Source: Marinisporobacter sp. (GTDB lineage Bacteria; Bacillota; Clostridia; Peptostreptococcales; Thermotaleaceae). From it: a stretch of DNA of 64,000 nucleotides. Position numbers and translations under genes: made by a program. The stretch is taken from the NCBI GenBank assembly GCA_025210395.1, contig JAOARV010000040.1, forward strand, positions 1-64,000, read 5' to 3'. Shown here piece by piece: positions 34,714 to 45,501 of this stretch. The notes beneath the pieces are model-generated. The model was not told the origin of the DNA. It made no database searches and saw nothing but the letters and a program-made list of their open reading frames with translations. The stretch's first letter is position 1; every line of letters starts with the position of its first letter.

Positions 34714-37700
34714 TTAGCTAATTTTATCAGTAAGTTTTACAGATACTAATTTAGAAACTCCGTGTTCTTGCATGGTTACACCATATAAAGCATCTACAGA
34801 TTCCATCGTTCCCTTTCTATGAGTTACTACAATAAACTGTGTTTCTCTTGAAAACTCTTTTAAGAACTCTGCGTATCTATATACATTCGCATCATCTAAA
34901 GCTGCCTCTATTTCATCTAAAATACAAAAAGGAGTAGGCTTTACTTTTAAAATAGCAAACAATAGTGCTATGGCTGTCAAGGCTCTTTCGCCTCCAGAAA
35001 GCAAGGATAAATTTTGCAACTTTTTCCCTGGGGGCTGTGCGATAATTTCTATTTTAGATGAAAGGATATCCTCCTCATCGTCTAATTTCAGTTGTGCCTT
35101 TCCTCCACCAAATAACTTTTTAAATACTTCATCAAAATTTACTTTAATCCTTTCGAAGCTTTCTGCAAATTGTTTTCTCATTGTATTTTCCATCTCTTTA
35201 ATCACTTTTTTAAGAGAATCAATGGCAGCTATTAAATCTTCTTTTTGTGCTGTTAAAAATTCATATCTTTCCATTACTTCCTCATACTCTTTAATAGCCT
35301 CTAAATTTACACTTCCAAGATCTCTGATCTTCTTTTTTAATAGCTTGATCTTTCTAGATGCTTCTGGCAAATTCATATTTTCCTTTTTATAAGACAAAGC
35401 TTCTACATAAGTAATTTCATAGGTTTCCCATAATTTATTAAAATAAGATTCTTGCTGCATTTCAAGCCTTGTAAGCTTTACTTCAATTTTATGGAGACTA
35501 TCTTGTAATTCCCCTACCATTTCATTGATTTTTTTTAGGCTTTCTTCTACTTCTTCAAAATTTTTATAGACTTGTTTCCTTTTTGATTTTTCTTGCCCTA
35601 AATTAAATTCACATTGCTTTTTTAATACATCTGCATCTTTCATTTCAATTTTTAGTCCATTTAATTGCTTCAGTAAACTTTCCTTACTTCTTATAAGTTC
35701 ATGAATTTCTGTTTGCTTATTGTTTTTCAAACCATCTAGTTCTTTTATTTTTAATGTTGCCATTTTTATATCTTGCTCAATATGCTTCCTTTTTTGCTCT
35801 AGAGAAGCAATTTCTATTTTTATATTTGTTACTTCACCACTTAATTTTTCTTTTTTTATTTTTTCCTCATCATAAGAGCTTTTACTACTTGATACTTGAT
35901 CTTGTATCTCTTTTTCTTCATTTTCAAGCCTTTCAACTTCAACTCTTTTTATTTTTATATTTTTATCCGTATCTATCTGCTCCATAGTTAATTGTTCTAT
36001 TTCTAAATCAATACGGCATATATTTTCTTGATAGGTTTTGATTTCCTTTTGAAGTTGATTTTTCTTATTTTCCATATTAATAAAAGCAATTTCTTTTTCT
36101 TTTAATAATCCATCTTGTTCATTTAGCTTTTTTTTAAGATTTATAAGCTTTGATTCCATATGATGGCTAATCTTTAGTTTTTCTTCGTATTCTACAGTCA
36201 AAGCTTTAATATGGTTATCTAATTCTTCTATTTCTCTTTTTCTACTTAATATATTTAATGTTTTTGAACGATAACTTCCACCCGTTATAGCACCACTAGG
36301 ATTGATAATGTCTCCATCTAAAGATACCAGCTTGTATTTGTTTCCAATTTTTTTAGAAAGAAGTATTCCATTTTCTATCTGATCTACAAATACAACTCTT
36401 CTTAATAGGGAACCTATTACATTTTTATATTCTTCTGAACAACCAATCGAGTCTATGGCAAATCCTAAAAAACCTTTTTCATTTTTAAGTTCCTCTCTTT
36501 GAGGAAAGTTCTTCTTAAATCGATCCATAGGTAAAAAGGTCACTCTTCCTAGCTTATTTTTCTTTAAATAATAAATCATTCCATTGGCATCTTCAGTTTT
36601 TTCACAAACAATATTTTGCATAGCACCACCTAATGCAACTTCAACAGCAACTTCAAAGCCTTTTGGAACGTCAATAAGCTCGGCTACTACACCATAAATC
36701 CCTTTCCCTATCTGAGGATTATTTTTTGCATGAATAAGGGTATTTTTTACACTCTTATGAAAGCCTTCATATTCCTTTTCCATTTCTTCTAATAAATTCT
36801 TTCTTGTTTGCTTTTCCTGAATATTTCGCCTCAATTGTTCCTCTTTTTCTTTATTTTCTCTCATGCAATTGGTTGATTTTTCAATTTCTAAATCTATAAA
36901 AGTTCTTTCTTTTTTAAGATTTTCAAATTGATTCGTCATGTCTTTTAGCTGCTCTTGTACAATTTTTTCCTCTTTTTCAAGTGATTCTGCATCATTTTCT
37001 AGATTCTTTTTATCTTCTTCAATTTGCTTTTGCCGTTTTATAATATTGTTTTGAAATGTTATCAAACTATGCATATCACTTTTTATTGTAGCCGCTGTGT
37101 TTAATAAATCAATCACATTTTCTTTAGATTTTTCCATATCTTCTTCTTTTTTTTCTAATACATTCTTTACTTGGTTAAAATCATTTAATTTATTTTGTAA
37201 ATGATTTTTTGTATCCTGTAAAAACCCACTTGCATTTTTTAAATTTTCTTCCTTTTCATCTAATTGGATCAGGAGATTTTTTTTACTTTCATCTATTTCT
37301 TTGATTTCATCCTTTAGTCTTTTCTTATTTTCAGTAATATTTAATACTTTCTCATTACAAAGACCTAATTCTCCTTCTTTTTTCTCCATTAGATGTATAG
37401 TTTCAAATATATTATTTTGTAATTGTTGAATAGATTTGTCTATTGCTTCTATATTTCTTTTAGTTTCTCCATAATTCCCTTCAATTTCTTCTTTATCCTC
37501 AGAATAATGCTCTAATTGATTTCGTATAATATTTTCTTGTTCTTTCAATGCTTCTATATCATATTTTAAGGTTTCTAATTCACGAATAAATAGATTGATT
37601 TCTAAATCCTTCAATTCTCCTTGAACTTCTAAAAAAGTTTTTGCTTTTTTACTTTGTTCTTTTAGGGGCTCTATCCTGGATTTAAGCTCTCTTATAATAT

Positions 37701-38277
37701 CATCTACTCTAGTTAAATTTTGATTTGTATTTTCTAATTTTTTTTCTGAATCTTCTTTTCTACTTCTATATTTAACAATTCCAGCAGCTTCTTCAAACAA
37801 AAGTCTTCTATTTCCTGACTTATTATTTAAAATCTCATCTATTTTACCTTGTCCAATAATAGAATATCCATCTACCCCTACACCTGTATCCATAAATATT
37901 TCTTTTATATCTTTTAATCTGCATAATGATTTATTAATGTAATATTCACTTTCTCCTGAACGATAAACTCTTCTTGTCACTGTGACTTCTGAATAATCTA
38001 CTGGAAGCTTATTTGATTCATTATCAAGAGTCAAGGATACTTCTGCCATCCCAACAGGTTTTCTCTTCGTAGTTCCAGCAAATATAACATCATCCATTCT
38101 GCTTCCCCTTAAGGTTTTCGCACTCTGTTCTCCTAAAACCCATCTTATGGCATCTGAAATATTGCTCTTCCCACTTCCATTAGGACCTACAATTCCTGTA
38201 ACTCCTTTTTCAAACTCGATTCCAATCTTATCTGCAAAAGATTTAAATCCATGTATATCAACTTTTTTCAGGTACAA
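34714..38277 (-). CDS. smc: Chromosome partition protein Smc
   Basis: 1187 residues, typical length. Walker A GPNGSGKSN near residue 32; coiled coil to about 500; hinge (about 510-640, GIYGVVAELIDVP and SLDGDIINPSGAITGG); second coiled coil; C-terminal signature LLSGGERALTAIAL and Walker B CILDEIEAALDD. The dimer organises the nucleoid with ScpAB. TTG start after GAGGTG. Operon with ftsY; its rnc neighbour lies beyond a radical SAM gene. Confidence 0.97.
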   Translation of the reverse strand: MYLKKVDIHGFKSFADKIGIEFEKGVTGIVGPNGSGKSNISDAIRWVLGEQSAKTLRGSRMDDVIFAGTTKRKPVGMAEVSLTLDNESNKLPVDYSEVTVTRRVYRSGESEYYINKSLCRLKDIKEIFMDTGVGVDGYSIIGQGKIDEILNNKSGNRRLLFEEAAGIVKYRSRKEDSEKKLENTNQNLTRVDDIIRELKSRIEPLKEQSKKAKTFLEVQGELKDLEINLFIRELETLKYDIEALKEQENIIRNQLEHYSEDKEEIEGNYGETKRNIEAIDKSIQQLQNNIFETIHLMEKKEGELGLCNEKVLNITENKKRLKDEIKEIDESKKNLLIQLDEKEENLKNASGFLQDTKNHLQNKLNDFNQVKNVLEKKEEDMEKSKENVIDLLNTAATIKSDMHSLITFQNNIIKRQKQIEEDKKNLENDAESLEKEEKIVQEQLKDMTNQFENLKKERTFIDLEIEKSTNCMRENKEKEEQLRRNIQEKQTRKNLLEEMEKEYEGFHKSVKNTLIHAKNNPQIGKGIYGVVAELIDVPKGFEVAVEVALGGAMQNIVCEKTEDANGMIYYLKKNKLGRVTFLPMDRFKKNFPQREELKNEKGFLGFAIDSIGCSEEYKNVIGSLLRRVVFVDQIENGILLSKKIGNKYKLVSLDGDIINPSGAITGGSYRSKTLNILSRKREIEELDNHIKALTVEYEEKLKISHHMESKLINLKKKLNEQDGLLKEKEIAFINMENKKNQLQKEIKTYQENICRIDLEIEQLTMEQIDTDKNIKIKRVEVERLENEEKEIQDQVSSSKSSYDEEKIKKEKLSGEVTNIKIEIASLEQKRKHIEQDIKMATLKIKELDGLKNNKQTEIHELIRSKESLLKQLNGLKIEMKDADVLKKQCEFNLGQEKSKRKQVYKNFEEVEESLKKINEMVGELQDSLHKIEVKLTRLEMQQESYFNKLWETYEITYVEALSYKKENMNLPEASRKIKLLKKKIRDLGSVNLEAIKEYEEVMERYEFLTAQKEDLIAAIDSLKKVIKEMENTMRKQFAESFERIKVNFDEVFKKLFGGGKAQLKLDDEEDILSSKIEIIAQPPGKKLQNLSLLSGGERALTAIALLFAILKVKPTPFCILDEIEAALDDANVYRYAEFLKEFSRETQFIVVTHRKGTMESVDALYGVTMQEHGVSKLVSVKLTDKIS

Positions 38278-38397
38278 ACTATAACACCTCTTCTTTATTC
38301 ATCACATCTAAATATTTTACCATATATACTCTCCCTTTTACATCCTATAAACCTATTCACAATGCAATTTAAAACTTATCTTCTGATTAGATAAATT

Positions 38398-39477
38398 TTA
38401 AATTGCATTATTGGCATATTCTTTCATATTCAATACAAATGTTTCTCCTCCTGATTGAATAATTTTTATGGACGTATCCTTTAAATCATTATTTCTGATG
38501 GTTTTTATTTTTTTTATGCTATATTTATTTTTAATAAAATTTATATTCTCTTTTTTATGTCCAACTAAGCTAGAAACATATCGATCATTTACTTGTATTT
38601 CTATGGATGAATGAGTTTTTATATCTTTTTTCAAAAAAGCATCATCAAGCATTTCTTTAAATATTTTTGCTTCAACTAGTTGTCGAAAGGACGGATGAAA
38701 TGGACCTGCAATCACTTCTTTTCCTAGTAAAATATTTTCTGTAGGCTGAAGCCCTATTCTTATTACAAGTATTTCTGCCTTTAAAAACTTCAAAAGTAAA
38801 CCTTTAGAAATAACTACTGCATCATCTATAGATAAGGATTTATAATTTCCTTGTAAGTACATTTTCTCTAAATATGTATCTTTTACTACTAAAGTAGGAT
38901 AGATTCTTACAAAGTTTGGTGATAAATCAATCAGTTTTTGAGCTGTAAGATTTGCAATCTCTATTGTGTCCCCTGGCAAACCAATCATCATTTGAAGACC
39001 AATTTGAATAGGATACTTTTTCATTATTTTCACTGCGTTTACTACATCTTCAGCCGTATGTCCTCGTCCACTCTTAATAAGAACTTCATAATTCATAGAT
39101 TGAACCCCTAATTCTATAATAGATACACCATAATCTACTAGCATTTTCATGATAGATTCATCTATATAATCAGGTCTTGTAGATAATCGAATATCTTTGA
39201 TCATTCCTCTTTTTTTCCATTTGTAGGCAATCCTCAAGAGTTCCTCTTGTTTTATTTTTTCAATACCTGTAAAGCTCCCTCCAAAAAAAGCAATTTCTAC
39301 ATATTTCTCATCTAAATTTCCTATAGTCCCTAAGTATTCCTCTATCTGATCATCTACTTCTTTAGCTGTAATTTCCTTTGTACGTCCTGTAATTTTTTTC
39401 TGATTGCAAAAAACACAATCAAAAGGACACCCTTTATGTGGAACAAATATTGGAATAATATAGTGCTTTTTTGCCAA
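38398..39477 (-). CDS. Radical SAM protein, Elp3/YtqA-like, function unknown
   Basis: 359 residues. A radical SAM core with the cluster motif CPFDCVFC near residues 18-25, then GGSFTGI and a conserved LGVQSM segment. Resembles the radical SAM part of Elp3 but lacks an acetyltransferase domain. TTG start directly abuts the rnc stop (TAG TTG), so it is translated with rnc. A small gene of this kind between rnc and smc is common in Clostridia; its substrate is unknown. Confidence 0.8.
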   Translation of the reverse strand: MAKKHYIIPIFVPHKGCPFDCVFCNQKKITGRTKEITAKEVDDQIEEYLGTIGNLDEKYVEIAFFGGSFTGIEKIKQEELLRIAYKWKKRGMIKDIRLSTRPDYIDESIMKMLVDYGVSIIELGVQSMNYEVLIKSGRGHTAEDVVNAVKIMKKYPIQIGLQMMIGLPGDTIEIANLTAQKLIDLSPNFVRIYPTLVVKDTYLEKMYLQGNYKSLSIDDAVVISKGLLLKFLKAEILVIRIGLQPTENILLGKEVIAGPFHPSFRQLVEAKIFKEMLDDAFLKKDIKTHSSIEIQVNDRYVSSLVGHKKENINFIKNKYSIKKIKTIRNNDLKDTSIKIIQSGGETFVLNMKEYANNAI

Positions 39478-40188
39478 CTAGACCACCTTCTTTAATGCTT
39501 CTTTTGCTGCATTTTGTTCTGCTTCTTTTTTACTTTTCCCAGATCCTTTTCCTGCCACTTGATCCCCTATGGTTACATGAACATAAAAAACTTTATTATG
39601 ATCTGGTCCTGTTTCATTTACTACCTCATAATTAATCTTGTCCCCATTTACACTTTGAACAATTTCTTGTAAATAAGTCTTATAATCTTTAAAGATCTTT
39701 CCTTCTATAGCATCTTCAATGGTCTTTCTTAAAGTATTTAGTATGAACCTTTTTACTTTAGAAAGCCCTCCATCTAAGTAAATTGCACCAATAATAGCTT
39801 CAAAGGTATCTGCAAGTATTGATACTCTCTCTCTTCCACCTGTTACTTCTTCTCCCTTTCCTAAAAGAAGATATTGTCCTGTTTCTAAATTTTTAGAACA
39901 ATTAGCAAGAGACCCTTCACAAACAATACTTGCCCTTATTTTTGTAAGCTCTCCCTCCTGTAGGGTTTCTAGATGATTGTATAAATGATCACTAATGACA
40001 ATACTCAGTACTGAATCTCCCAAGAACTCTAATCTTTCATTATACTTTATATTTCTTTTTTTATTCTCATTTGCATAAGAACTATGTGTTAAAGCTTCAT
40101 TTAATAAATCAACATTTTTAAAAGCATAATCTAATTTTTCTGTGAGCTCTTTTAAGACTTTTTTCCTGTCCATATTTTTACTATGCAT
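39478..40188 (-). CDS. rnc: Ribonuclease III
   Basis: 236 residues. RNase III signature ERLEFLGDSVL near 45-55 with the second acidic cluster DTFEAIIGAIYLD near 125. A C-terminal double-stranded RNA-binding domain (about 160-235, DYKTYLQEIVQ) follows. Processes rRNA and structured RNAs. AAGGAGG before the ATG. Confidence 0.96.
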   Translation of the reverse strand: MHSKNMDRKKVLKELTEKLDYAFKNVDLLNEALTHSSYANENKKRNIKYNERLEFLGDSVLSIVISDHLYNHLETLQEGELTKIRASIVCEGSLANCSKNLETGQYLLLGKGEEVTGGRERVSILADTFEAIIGAIYLDGGLSKVKRFILNTLRKTIEDAIEGKIFKDYKTYLQEIVQSVNGDKINYEVVNETGPDHNKVFYVHVTIGDQVAGKGSGKSKKEAEQNAAKEALKKVV

Positions 40189-40276
40189 ATAAGTCCTCCT
40201 TTATATTCTAAAACAGTCTTTTACATCATTATTTATTGTACACTTTTTTTCACCATTTTAAAAGCTATAGAATAAT

Positions 40277-40304
40277 AATGGGAAGTCTATATAGACTTCC
40301 CATT
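40277..40304 (-). terminator. Hairpin after fabF
   Basis: A perfect 28-base palindrome (AATGGGAAGTCTAT and its complement), followed on the minus strand by TATTATTCT. It probably ends the fapR-fabF operon, with a weak T tract. Confidence 0.65.
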
Positions 40305-40307
40305 TGT

Positions 40308-41546
40308 TTATTCATATTTTTTTAATACGATTGTTGCATTATGTCCTCCAAATCCTAATGAGTTAGATAAAGCATATTTTACTTCTCTTTTTATTCCTTC
40401 ATTTGGTGTATAATCTAAATCACATTCAGGATCAGGTGTTGTATAATTAATGGTTGGTGGAATAAAGTCCTCTGTTAAAGCTAAAAGACAAGCAATAGCT
40501 TCTACCCCACCTGCACCTCCAAGAAGATGTCCTGTCATTGATTTTGTTGAACTTACTGATAGCTTATACGCATGTTCACCAAATACAGTTTTAATTGCCA
40601 TAGATTCATTTTTATCATTTAATGGTGTAGATGTACCATGAGCATTGATGTAATCAATCTCCTCTGGTTGGATTCCTGCATCATCAATGGCATTTTGCAT
40701 AGCACGAGCTCCACCTTCTCCTTTTTCAGCAGGTGCTGTAATGTGATAAGCATCTGCACTCATTCCATATCCTACCATTTCTCCGTAAATATGAGCGCCA
40801 CGAGCTAATGCATGCTCTAATTCTTCTAAAATAATCATACCAGCACCTTCACCCATAACAAAGCCATCTCTATCTTTATCAAACGGTCTACTAGCTGTTT
40901 TAGGATCATCATTTCTTGTAGATAATGCTTTCATTGTGCAAAATCCTGCTACAGCTAAAGGAGTAATAGATGCTTCTGTTCCACCTGTAATCATCATATC
41001 CGCATCGCCTCTTTGGATGATTTTAAAAGCATCACCAATAGCATTTGTTGAAGATGCACATGCTGTTACAGTAGTACTATTGGGTCCCTTTGCTCCAAAT
41101 CTTATAGATACTTGACCTGCAGCAATATTTGTAATCATCATTGGAATAAAGAATGGGCTAACTCTTCTCGGCCCTTTATCTAAAAGTTTTTTATATTGTT
41201 CTTCTAAAGTCTGAATTCCACCAATTCCTGACCCAAGTACAACGCCAAATCTATTTTGATTGATGCTTTCTAAATCTATTTTAGCATCTTCTACTGCCAT
41301 TTTAGAAGCAGCAACAGCAAACTGAGTATATGGATCCATTCTTTTTGCTTCTTTTTTATCTATATAGTCTGTTGGTTCAAAATCTTTTACTTCTCCAGCT
41401 ATTTGAGCAGTAAAATCTGTTGTATCAAATTTAGTTATTTTATCAATCCCACATTTTCCTAGCTTTAATGCATTAAAGAAATTTTCTTTTCCACTTCCTA
41501 TGGGAGTAACTGCTCCAATTCCTGTAACAACAACTCTTCTTTTCAA
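40308..41546 (-). CDS. fabF: 3-oxoacyl-ACP synthase II
   Basis: 412 residues. Condenses acyl-ACP with malonyl-ACP in fatty acid elongation. Catalytic Cys in [13 protein letters not shown] near 164, His in [11 protein letters not shown] near 303 and His in [13 protein letters not shown] near 340. Last gene of the fab operon, directly after acpP. Confidence 0.96.
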   Translation of the reverse strand: MKRRVVVTGIGAVTPIGSGKENFFNALKLGKCGIDKITKFDTTDFTAQIAGEVKDFEPTDYIDKKEAKRMDPYTQFAVAASKMAVEDAKIDLESINQNRFGVVLGSGIGGIQTLEEQYKKLLDKGPRRVSPFFIPMMITNIAAGQVSIRFGAKGPNSTTVTACASSTNAIGDAFKIIQRGDADMMITGGTEASITPLAVAGFCTMKALSTRNDDPKTASRPFDKDRDGFVMGEGAGMIILEELEHALARGAHIYGEMVGYGMSADAYHITAPAEKGEGGARAMQNAIDDAGIQPEEIDYINAHGTSTPLNDKNESMAIKTVFGEHAYKLSVSSTKSMTGHLLGGAGGVEAIACLLALTEDFIPPTINYTTPDPECDLDYTPNEGIKREVKYALSNSLGFGGHNATIVLKKYE

Positions 41547-41564
41547 GTAAATAACCTCCCCAAA

Positions 41565-41792
41565 TTACTTATTTTCTTCAATATATTTGGCAATATCTCC
41601 TATATTTTTGAATTTTTCAGCATCCTCATCAGGAATTTCTATATCAAATTCATCCTCCAGTGCCATCATAATTTCAACTGCATCTAAAGAATCTGCCTCC
41701 AAATCACCTATCAAAGAAGTTTCTGCCTTAATATGATCTGTATCGTCTAAACCTAATTGATCTGCAATGATCTTAACAATTTTTTCAAACAT
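41565..41792 (-). CDS. acpP: Acyl carrier protein
   Basis: 75 residues, acidic. The phosphopantetheine serine lies in [11 protein letters not shown] near 36. ATG 41792 is preceded by GAGGAGGTG at about 8 bases; the longer in-frame start lies inside that site. Carries growing acyl chains for FabD, FabH, FabF and PlsX, all in this cluster. Confidence 0.96.
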   Translation of the reverse strand: MFEKIVKIIADQLGLDDTDHIKAETSLIGDLEADSLDAVEIMMALEDEFDIEIPDEDAEKFKNIGDIAKYIEENK

Positions 41793-41819
41793 TTTCCTGT
41801 CACCTCCTCTCAACCTTTA

Positions 41820-42563
41820 TTACATAGCCATTCCGCCGTCTATATTTAGTACCTGTCCTGTAACGTAACTTGCTTCTTCTGAACATAAGAAAGCTACCGC
41901 ATTTGCTACATCTTCAACTTTACCTAATTTTTTCATTGGAATATTTTTCATAATTTCTTCTTTTACTTTATCAGATAAAACCTCTGTCATATCTGTTTCG
42001 ATAAATCCTGGTGCTACAGCATTTACATTAATTCCTCTTATACCTAATTCTTTTGCAATAGATTTTGTAAAACCAATTACCCCTGCCTTTGACGCTGCAT
42101 AATTAGCTTGACCTGCATTACCTGTTACGCCTACAACAGATGCCACATTTACAATTTTTCCACTTCTTTGCTTCATCATTTTTCTTGTAACTGCCTTTGT
42201 GCAATTATATGTACCTTTAAGATTAATAGCTATTACTCGGTCCCAATCTTCTTCTTTCATTTTCATGAGTAATGTATCTTTTGTAATACCAGCATTATTT
42301 ACTAATATATCAATAGTCTCAAATTTTTCTTCAACTTCTTTTATAAAATTTTGAACCTCTTCACTATTAGAAACATCTGCTTTTAAAGCAATGGCGTCTT
42401 TTCCCATATCTTTTATCATCTTTACAACTTCTTCTGCTTTTTCTGCGTTACTTGTATAATTTACAACAATATTTGCTCCTAAATCTGCTAATTTTAAAGC
42501 GATGGCCTTACCAATTCCTCTTGATCCACCTGTTACAATAGCCGTTTTCCCTGTTAAATTCAT
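41820..42563 (-). CDS. fabG: 3-oxoacyl-ACP reductase
   Basis: 247 residues. Short-chain dehydrogenase with TGGSRGIGKAIA cofactor loop, NNAGIT, and catalytic Ser-Tyr-Lys (YAASKAG near 151-157). Reduces 3-oxoacyl-ACP with NADPH. Between acpP and fabD in the operon. Confidence 0.96.
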   Translation of the reverse strand: MNLTGKTAIVTGGSRGIGKAIALKLADLGANIVVNYTSNAEKAEEVVKMIKDMGKDAIALKADVSNSEEVQNFIKEVEEKFETIDILVNNAGITKDTLLMKMKEEDWDRVIAINLKGTYNCTKAVTRKMMKQRSGKIVNVASVVGVTGNAGQANYAASKAGVIGFTKSIAKELGIRGINVNAVAPGFIETDMTEVLSDKVKEEIMKNIPMKKLGKVEDVANAVAFLCSEEASYVTGQVLNIDGGMAM

Positions 42564-42586
42564 CTTTTTTCACCCTTCCACTATTC

Positions 42587-43528
42587 TTAAAAATTAGATA
42601 ATAGCTTTTCTAATGTCTCCATATTTTCTACATTGTATATAGAAATTTCTTTCTTTAATTTTCTATTAATCTTCTTAATAAAACCGCTCAAAGATTTTCC
42701 GGGTCCAATTTCTATAAATGTATCTACACCATCTTCTAGCATTTTTATAACACTGTCTTCCCATAAAACAGAATTACTCACTTGTTTTACAAGTAAATCT
42801 TTTACTTCTGATCTTTCTTTGTAATAACCAGCATGAACATTTGCTAAAACAGGTATTTTAAAATCATTTATTTTAACATTTTCAAGTTCAAGTAAAAGTT
42901 TTTCTCCTGCAGGTACTAGCATAGAACAATGAAAAGGCGCACTTACTGGAAGTACCACTGCCTTTTTAGCTCCCATTTCTTTTGCAATTTCACAAGCCTT
43001 TTCAACAGCACCCACTTCTCCTGATATAACAATTTGTCCTGGAGTATTGAAATTAGCAGCCTCTACAATACCGAACTCTTTTGCTTTTTCTAATGTTTTT
43101 TCTAAATCTTCTCTTTCCATGCCTAAAATTGCTGCCATGGTTCCAACTCCAAGAGGCACTGCTTCTTGCATATATTTACCTCTCTTTTTTACTAATGAAA
43201 CAGCATCTTTAAAATCCATTACTCCAGCTATTACAAGGGATGCATATTCTCCTAAACTAAGCCCTGCACTCATATTAGGCTTAATTCCTTTTTCCTCAAG
43301 GACCTTTGCTATGGCTATACATGTTGTAAGAATAGCAGGCTGTGTATTTTCTGTTTTCTTTAATTCTTCCTCAGGTCCTTCAAAGCACATTTTCTTCATA
43401 TCATAACCTATAGCTTCACTAGCTTGTTCAAATATATCATTAGCTACTTCAAAATTTTCTACAAACTCTTTTCCCATTCCTACATATTGGGCACCTTGAC
43501 CTGGAAAAACAAAAGTAATCTTTGACAT
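42587..43528 (-). CDS. fabD: Malonyl-CoA:ACP transacylase
   Basis: 313 residues. Nucleophile Ser in AGLSLGEYASL near 88-98, FPGQGAQYVGMG at the N-terminus and a His in SAPFHCSML near 196. Loads malonyl onto ACP. ATG 43528 lies 8 bases after AAGGAG. Confidence 0.96.
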   Translation of the reverse strand: MSKITFVFPGQGAQYVGMGKEFVENFEVANDIFEQASEAIGYDMKKMCFEGPEEELKKTENTQPAILTTCIAIAKVLEEKGIKPNMSAGLSLGEYASLVIAGVMDFKDAVSLVKKRGKYMQEAVPLGVGTMAAILGMEREDLEKTLEKAKEFGIVEAANFNTPGQIVISGEVGAVEKACEIAKEMGAKKAVVLPVSAPFHCSMLVPAGEKLLLELENVKINDFKIPVLANVHAGYYKERSEVKDLLVKQVSNSVLWEDSVIKMLEDGVDTFIEIGPGKSLSGFIKKINRKLKKEISIYNVENMETLEKLLSNF

Positions 43529-43540
43529 TTTCTTCACTCC

Positions 43541-44482
43541 TTATTTACAAATACCATTCATTGATTCATAAGTTTTTGTCATGTGATTCATCATTTCTTC
43601 AATAATCTCTTTGCAGCTTTTAATATCTTTGATCAGTCCAGCAATTTGTCCAGACATAATAGAACCATTTTCTATATCTCCATTCACTGCAGCAATTCTT
43701 AGTTTGCCAGCTCCTAATTTTTCAATTTTTTCTATAGAAGCACCTGTCTTTTCTAATCTTTCAAATTCCTTTGATAATTTATTTTTTATAATTCTTACAG
43801 GATGTCCTGTATTTCTTCCTGTTACAACTGTATCTCGATCCTTCGCCTTTAATATTTTCTCTTTATATTTTTCATGAACTGTACATTCTGTTGAACATAC
43901 AAATCTTGTTCCAATTTGAACACCTTCTGCTCCAAGACAAAAAGCTGCCAACATTCCCCTTCCATCTGCAATTCCACCAGCAGCAACTACTGGAATATTT
44001 ACAGCATCTACTACCTGTGGTACTAAAGCTATTGTTGTCAACTCTCCTATATGTCCTCCAGCCTCTGTCCCTTCAACAATGACAGCATCTGCTCCAGCTT
44101 TCTCTATTCTTTTTGCAAGGGCTACTGAAGGCACTACTGGAATTACTTTTGTGCCTATCTTTTTTAATTCCTTCATATATTTCCCTGGATTTCCAGCTCC
44201 TGTAGTGATTACAGGTACTTTTTCCGAAATAACTAATTCCATAATCTCATCTACATATGGAGATAACAGCATAACATTAATACCGTAGGGTTGATCTGTT
44301 AATTTCTTGATCTTTTCTATTTCTTTTTTTATTATTTCAGCCGGAGCATTTCCTCCAGCAATAATCCCAAGCCCTCCTGCATTAGAAACGGCAGCAGCAA
44401 GCTCTGCTGTAGAAATCCATGCCATAGCTCCTTGTATAATTGGGTATTTTATCTTTAAAAGTTCACATAATTTCCAGTTCAT
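43541..44482 (-). CDS. fabK: Enoyl-ACP reductase II (FMN-dependent)
   Basis: 313 residues of the nitronate monooxygenase/FabK family. PIIQGAMAWIS at the N-terminus, AGGHIGELTT near 140-150 and VVAAGGIADGRG near 165 are FMN-binding hallmarks. Placement in a fab operon supports FabK rather than a nitronate monooxygenase. ATG 44482 has a GAGGGG-type site. No fabI or fabV is present in the window. Confidence 0.9.
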   Translation of the reverse strand: MNWKLCELLKIKYPIIQGAMAWISTAELAAAVSNAGGLGIIAGGNAPAEIIKKEIEKIKKLTDQPYGINVMLLSPYVDEIMELVISEKVPVITTGAGNPGKYMKELKKIGTKVIPVVPSVALAKRIEKAGADAVIVEGTEAGGHIGELTTIALVPQVVDAVNIPVVAAGGIADGRGMLAAFCLGAEGVQIGTRFVCSTECTVHEKYKEKILKAKDRDTVVTGRNTGHPVRIIKNKLSKEFERLEKTGASIEKIEKLGAGKLRIAAVNGDIENGSIMSGQIAGLIKDIKSCKEIIEEMMNHMTKTYESMNGICK

Positions 44483-44502
44483 CCTATTATCACCCCTCAA
44501 AC

Positions 44503-45501
44503 CTACTTATTCCATCTGACGACATTTGCTCCCCAAGTAAGACCTCCACCAAAGCCTACCATTACTACTAAATCTCCTTTTTTAATTTTACCACCTCTTG
44601 CAGCTTCATCTAATGCAATAGGCACAGATGCAGCAGAAGTATTTGCTACTTTATTTAAGTTCACATGAACTTTCTCCATATCTAATTTTAATTTCTTAGC
44701 AGCAGAATTTATAATTCTTATATTGGCTTGATGTGGTACAAGATAATCAATATCTTCAATAGAGTTTCCTGATTTTTCAAGAACCTCTTTTGCAGCTTTT
44801 CCCATAATTCTCACTGCAAATTTAAAGACTTCACTTCCGTCCATTTTTACATAATGTAATCTTTCTTTCACCGTTTCTACAGTTGCTGGCATTCTTGATC
44901 CACCGGCTGGCATATATAAGAATTTTCCACCTTCTCCATCTGCACCCATAGTTGCGGAAAGAATCCCCATACCTTCTTCTGTAGGTCCTAATACAACTGC
45001 TCCTGCTCCATCTCCAAATAAGATACATGTCCCTCGGTCTGTCCAATCTATCACCTTAGATAAAGTTTCTGCACCGATTACTAATACCTTCTCATACATA
45101 CCAGTAGCAATAAATTGCTGCCCTACTGTCATACCATATAAAAATCCTGAACAAGCTGCTTCTAAATCAAAGGCAGCAGCATTTTTAGCACCAATATTTT
45201 TTTGAACAATACATGCCGTTGCAGGCAAAGCCATATCTGGTGTAAGGGTAGCCACAATAATTAAATCAATTTCTTCTGGTGATATATTTGCATCTTCTAA
45301 AGCTCTTAAAGCCGCTTTTGTAGATAGATCCGAAGTAGCAGTATTTTCATCTGCAACATACCTTTGTTCAATTCCAGTTCTTTTTATAATCCATTCATGA
45401 TTTGTATCTACCATATTTTCAAGATCATGATTTGTAAGTGCTTTTTCTGGTAGACAGCTTCCTGTTCCCAGTATTCCTACCGATCTAAGTTTATTGTTCA
45501 T
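44503..45501 (-). CDS. fabH: 3-oxoacyl-ACP synthase III
   Basis: 332 residues. Starts fatty acid synthesis by condensing acetyl-CoA (or a branched primer) with malonyl-ACP. Catalytic Cys in LEAACSGFLYG near 112, His in LVPHQANIRI near 250 and Asn in VANTSAASVP near 280. ATG 45501 is chosen with GGAG 9 bases upstream, overlapping the plsX end. Confidence 0.95.
   Translation of the reverse strand: MNNKLRSVGILGTGSCLPEKALTNHDLENMVDTNHEWIIKRTGIEQRYVADENTATSDLSTKAALRALEDANISPEEIDLIIVATLTPDMALPATACIVQKNIGAKNAAAFDLEAACSGFLYGMTVGQQFIATGMYEKVLVIGAETLSKVIDWTDRGTCILFGDGAGAVVLGPTEEGMGILSATMGADGEGGKFLYMPAGGSRMPATVETVKERLHYVKMDGSEVFKFAVRIMGKAAKEVLEKSGNSIEDIDYLVPHQANIRIINSAAKKLKLDMEKVHVNLNKVANTSAASVPIALDEAARGGKIKKGDLVVMVGFGGGLTWGANVVRWNK

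Noticed and set aside
35754-35987. Plus-strand ORF inside smc
   Set aside because: It is the complement of the smc coiled-coil codons, with Phe/Leu-rich composition and no ribosome-binding site.
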